A DNA stretch of 64,000 bases, taken from NCBI RefSeq assembly GCF_000524195.1, contig NW_020170496.1:124001-188000 (forward strand). Reading direction: 5' to 3'. The position numbers and the translations under genes are program-made. This document shows positions 60,901-64,000 of this stretch, piece after piece. Position 1 is the stretch's first letter. Every line of letters starts with the position of its first letter. A model generated the notes under the pieces. That model made no database searches. It was not told where the DNA came from and worked only from the letters and a program-made list of their open reading frames with translations. This DNA is from Echinococcus granulosus. Lineage: Eukaryota > Platyhelminthes > Cestoda > Cyclophyllidea > Taeniidae.

Positions 60901-63900
60901 TTTCTTATGCATTTACATTAGATTGCTACTGTGGTAAGGGTACAGAACAGTACGATCAGGGCCGCAGTTACTTAGCTTTGAGAACACAAGGCATTTGATC
61001 AATTTGCCGGCAAATATTATACGTTATTGAGACACCTTACTTCCCAAATGAATCCAGGTTCGAGTCTGGGATTGCCTCTAACATACGCATACAAGAGTTG
61101 ACATACTGTTTGGAGAATTCCAGATGTCAACACTGTGTAGGCAAGATCGAAATTGTGCTTGGAATTTTAATAAGTACATGCTAATTTTGTGACTCACCCC
61201 AAACATTTATTTTAGGCTATAGTTCTGATCTGGTTGGTGATCTTCCTCTGCTATACTCTTCTTCCATCCCCCTCACCACCCCGGCCCACCGACTCAATTA
61301 ATCTGGCCTCCCCACACCTCCACAAGCCAGGAAACGGAGCAGGGGAGTCAAAAACGGCCTTCTCAGAAACTGAGGATGTCTCCCTCCGACGGCTCTTTGG
61401 CCTGCGCTCCATCAACCTTCACGGCTTCGAGGTACGGTGGGACGCCGATAATCTTTGGCGCCACATGGCCTTCTCCACCTGGCCATCCATCGCAGACCGC
61501 TACAACTTCTCTCTGGAGGGTCGGCGTCTGGTGATTTTTGAACCCATCCATGTGGTACAGCTGTTCTCACCAGCTGAGGCGATGCATGCGAGACGGCCTG
61601 CTTATGAGGCGAGTAATGCTAATGCCGCAGCATTCTCCAAGTCGCGTGCCAAAGCTACCAAGTAGAGTTGTGATTTTGTCTATTCATGCATTTTATGAAA
61701 GGGTGTGGGTTTTCCGTAAAATTGCTGGTAAGGAATTACCATGATGGCAAATCTCCGCTTTCTTGGATCCGAATCTGTAATTTGAGTAGCTGAAACTGTC
61801 GATCGGTGCGTCATACTGACGTACTCACCCTTATGAACGAATGGGTAGCTGAGACGAACAGTGGGTCAGCACTTTGTTGTTCGACTGTTAAAAATGCCTT
61901 TTTGGGTTTTTTTTTTTTTTTTTAAATCGTCATTTTGTGGACTGCCAAATTTCATGGATGGCTGGAGATGTTGAAAGCTGTAACTATTCACCTTCTTGTT
62001 AGTGGTTCTGATTTTACCCAATCTCACTCATAAGCCTCTCTTAACATTTCTTCATTCTTAGAGGTGTTGAGTTCTCCCGCAGTACACATTTCCGGATTGT
62101 AGAGGATTTTCAGGGGTGGTGCTTCCTCCAACCGCCGAGGACCAGGAGTTTGACAGTGACCGGACGTGGTGGTCGCACGTGCTTTCTTTCGGACACAAGG
62201 ACGCGCTGAGGGCTCTGGATCTGCCCTGGAACGGCTTTTTAGACTGGACCACGCGTCTCTGGTCCACCGCAACGATGGCGGCCGCTAGCCTCTTCGGTGC
62301 CGGCTTCTTTCTCACCATCACTGCTACAGTTATGCTCTTTGTCCACAAGTGGCTCTCCAGGCACGTTTTTGTCATTCCCTTATCCCTGATTTTGGACACC
62401 CTGTAGCGCCTAATTTTTACAAATGCTAAACACTCATTTACTTTCCGACTAACGCCAATTTCTTTGAAGTTAGAAGTGGATAGATGTACACACCACTCTC
62501 TCCTGCTATAAAGCTCCCTCTTATTATTTACTACCTTAACTTCAGGTCCAAATCTCACGCATGACCCGTTAGGGGCCAAAGTAATCTGCCAGAATGGATT
62601 TTTCGAAATATTGACCTAAACTCTAGGTTCATTAGCTAACCTCACCACATTCAAGGCTTTATGGGGTGCAAAAGCCTGAAGGCAAATTTACTACAAGTGC
62701 CGACTATAAGACCAATTCGTGGGAGACAGGTTAATCTATCGTTCTCTCTCGTTGCCTCCTTGGGATTCTCCGTGACTACCCTTCTGCATCCATTGTCACA
62801 AAACTTTCCAAGTAAGTCAACTGAAACTGCGAGACAGTACCGAAAGAAAATTATTTTTTATTGCATCGTACTAACAGGACTTGATCACCTCACATCCTAT
62901 GGATTTCAGTGAAATTCATATTTCAAGTCTTCCGGTGACAAGCTACCTTGAAAAAAGATATCACTGAAGTATTATGCAAAGCTGGATTGCATTCTACAAT
63001 GATTACGCCTCAGAACTTTGTCTTGGTTTTATTCTACTTCTACTTTTCAGTACTATGACGGCATTTGTCTGGATTATTAATAGAACTTTCTAACATAAAG
63101 TGGTGTCTAGTCTGATTTTTATTAGTCTTTCACTTTTATGGATAATTAAGTACTCTATTATTAACGAACTTCCTCGACTAGTCTCACCCAAGTCCTCATC
63201 CCTAAGTCATCGATAGAATTTGCCTCTCTTCTACAACAACTGCCCCCCTCTAGCACAAATATTTTCTCTTTTTCTCGTGAGGAACAGTAAATGGACGTAT
63301 CCTACCGCTCTGCAACCAATAAAACATTGCAGTTACCGCTGAAAAATTCTTAGGTTGTACGTGTCTGGAAGTAGCTACTCGAAGCATACAGAAGAACTTA
63401 GAGTCTATTAGTATCGAAGTCATTGAAGGGGACTGAAAAGGTTCACGTACTCGAGGACAAACCCAAATATGCTTGTCCTACTTTCCCAGGTCAAACCCAA
63501 ACGCATATCGCGAGCCAGTGGTTCGTGTACGCCAGTTGGTAGTCCCGTTACTTCAAAAAAACCACTCTATTGAGGAGTGGATTGTGGCACATGGGGATGG
63601 GGAGCAGTCCGGCAATGGCACGATCTCCCTCTGGGGCGACGGTTTATTCCATGGTTTCTCTGGTACCACCTCTACCGCACTCTCCATATCCTCCCATCGC
63701 AGTCGGCATAGAGGTGAGACGGTGGACAACCTCATTGCTGCCACTGTCTCAGGCTACTTCGGCGGTCCCAAGTTGATTCGCAGCATCCGACTGTGGAGTG
63801 CCGATTGTGGCCATTTGGTAGCTACCGTCGATCGGTTTTATCCAGGGAGTTTTGAGATCCGCGGTGCTGGTTCGCGTCATCGGGACCTTTCGCGTCGATT

Positions 63901-63976
63901 CAGTCCAATTTGGTCCATGAAAGTGCTTGCCCCCACCGGCAGCCTCGTTGCTGGTTGTGCCAATGGGACCATTGAG
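54993..63976 (+). CDS. SCAP: SCAP, SREBP cleavage-activating protein (3' end outside window)
   Basis: SCAP is the ER multi-span sterol sensor that escorts SREBP to the Golgi for cleavage. Exons: 54993-55102, 55132-55234, 55279-55506, 55581-55918, 58441-58667, 59122-59251, 59411-59523, 59593-59786, 59853-60057, 60131-60249, 61216-61661, 62103-62360 and 63490-63976, 986 codons so far, all in phase; the WD40 domain continues past the window. The N-terminus [19 protein letters not shown] parallels human EKISRAFYNHGLLCA; a lumenal loop follows ([11 protein letters not shown]..., [11 protein letters not shown]), then the sterol-sensing domain, the MELSDL COPII-binding motif, further membrane spans and WD repeats. 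The first two introns are 29 and 44 nt. Intron 12 seems to start with GC (see findings). The WD40 C-terminus is cut by the window edge, not truncated. Confidence 0.92.
55919..58440 (+). other. SCAP intron 4, 2.5 kb, pyrimidine-rich
   Basis: No coding was seen. The plus strand is notably rich in T and C over most of its length, with loosely repeated phrases such as AAGTTTTCAC near 57912 and 57962. It may be old degenerate repeats or strand-biased mutation in a transcribed region. No element was identified. Confidence 0.5.
58441..59786 (+). CDS. SCAP: SCAP exons 5-8: sterol-sensing domain
   Basis: Exons 58441-58667, 59122-59251, 59411-59523 and 59593-59786 (residues about 260-481). They encode [54 protein letters not shown] and [11 protein letters not shown]...AIDIRRME. 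Residues needed for sterol control in mammals are kept: Y of YIYFS (Y298; here YIWFS, Y330), D428 (D461) and D443 (D476), with the same 15-residue spacing between the two aspartates. The exon 8/9 junction falls inside MELSDL (residues 480-485), the counterpart of the MELADL Sec24-binding motif. Confidence 0.95.
60250..61215 (+). other. SCAP intron 10, 966 nt
   Basis: Donor gtgagt, acceptor tattttag. No coding was seen; a GGTTCGAGTCTGG B-box-like string near 61071 has no tRNA context. Confidence 0.6.
61216..62360 (+). CDS. SCAP: SCAP exons 11-12: post-SSD membrane spans and lumenal loop
   Basis: Exon 61216-61661 opens with a hydrophobic span ([16 protein letters not shown]), then a Pro/Ser-rich loop and the conserved loop [21 protein letters not shown] (human [21 protein letters not shown]). 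Exon 62103-62360 ends with the last span ([23 protein letters not shown]). The 62103 acceptor (ggattgtag) was chosen because it is the one that restores phase; an acceptor at 62061 would shift the frame. The 441-nt intron between them carries a T-run at about 61906-61923. Confidence 0.8.
62361..63489 (+). other. SCAP intron 12, 1.1 kb, apparent GC-AG
   Basis: The only in-phase link I found between the last membrane span and the WD40 exon uses donor AG/GCACGT at 62361 and acceptor tttcccag at 63489. A canonical GT donor 9 nt further on (gttttt) would be out of phase. An unseen small exon could explain this instead. Confidence 0.45.
63490..63976 (+). CDS. SCAP: SCAP exon 13: start of WD40 domain
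   Basis: Open for 162 codons in the frame set by 63491. It contains blade-like segments [16 protein letters not shown] (human VCVWDAQTGDCLTRI) and [21 protein letters not shown] (human SIWSLELQGNLIVVGRSSG). Donor gtaagt at 63977. The C-terminal SCAP propeller binds the SREBP regulatory domain. The remaining blades lie beyond the window. Confidence 0.85.
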
Positions 63977-64000
63977 GTAAGTTTTTTCCAAATGTGTGCT

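Noticed and set aside
61065..61085. GGTTCGAGTCTGG B-box-like string
   Set aside because: No tRNA arms around it; chance match.
1..64000. CRISPR arrays, operons, ribosome binding sites, attachment sites
   Set aside because: The window is clearly eukaryotic with spliced genes; no array of spaced repeats was seen.

Overview
The window is nuclear DNA of a eukaryote, most likely a parasitic flatworm (cestode or trematode). Genes are split into many exons with GT-AG introns. Five conserved animal genes can be rebuilt by joining exons in phase, plus the 3' part of a sixth. In four of the five genes whose 5' end lies in the window, the first introns are only about 28-44 nt long, while later introns reach hundreds to thousands of bases; this 5' small-intron habit is known from schistosomes and tapeworms. 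A decayed Ty3/gypsy element of a type common in flatworms lies in one intron. I cannot name the species from sequence alone.

Layout. (1) 1-9454, plus strand: 3' part of PIK3R4/VPS15, the regulatory subunit of class III PI3-kinase, ending in its WD40 propeller. (2) 10173-12318, minus: an RBM15/spenito-type SPEN-family protein with three RRMs and a SPOC domain, tail to tail with VPS15. (3) 14024-16416, minus: proteasome ubiquitin receptor RPN10/PSMD4. (4) 18710-50114, plus: a complete axonemal inner-arm dynein heavy chain, closest to DNAH3, rebuilt as 52 exon positions and 4,049 codons with every junction in phase. It carries a tandemly duplicated 141-nt exon that looks like a mutually exclusive pair, an integrase-like scrap in one intron and a gypsy gag-pol relic in the last intron. 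(5) 51097-54310, minus: SPG21/maspardin, complete in 6 exons. (6) 54993 to beyond the right edge, plus: SCAP, the sterol-sensing SREBP escort protein, 13 exons visible, cut off in its WD40 domain.

Neighbouring genes alternate between convergent pairs (VPS15/RBM15, DNAH3/SPG21, both with poly(A) signals positioned so that the 3' UTRs may overlap) and divergent pairs (RPN10/DNAH3, 2.3 kb apart; SPG21/SCAP, 682 bp apart). There is no operon-like functional grouping: the products act in endosomal lipid signalling, RNA methylation and splicing, proteolysis, ciliary motility, endosomal trafficking and sterol sensing.

The most notable observation is the duplicated dynein exon (39404-39544 and 40090-40230): equal length, equal phase, both open, about 60 percent identical, both with good splice sites. 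All gene models come from reading splice signals by eye and from remembered family sequences; no search or transcript data were available.
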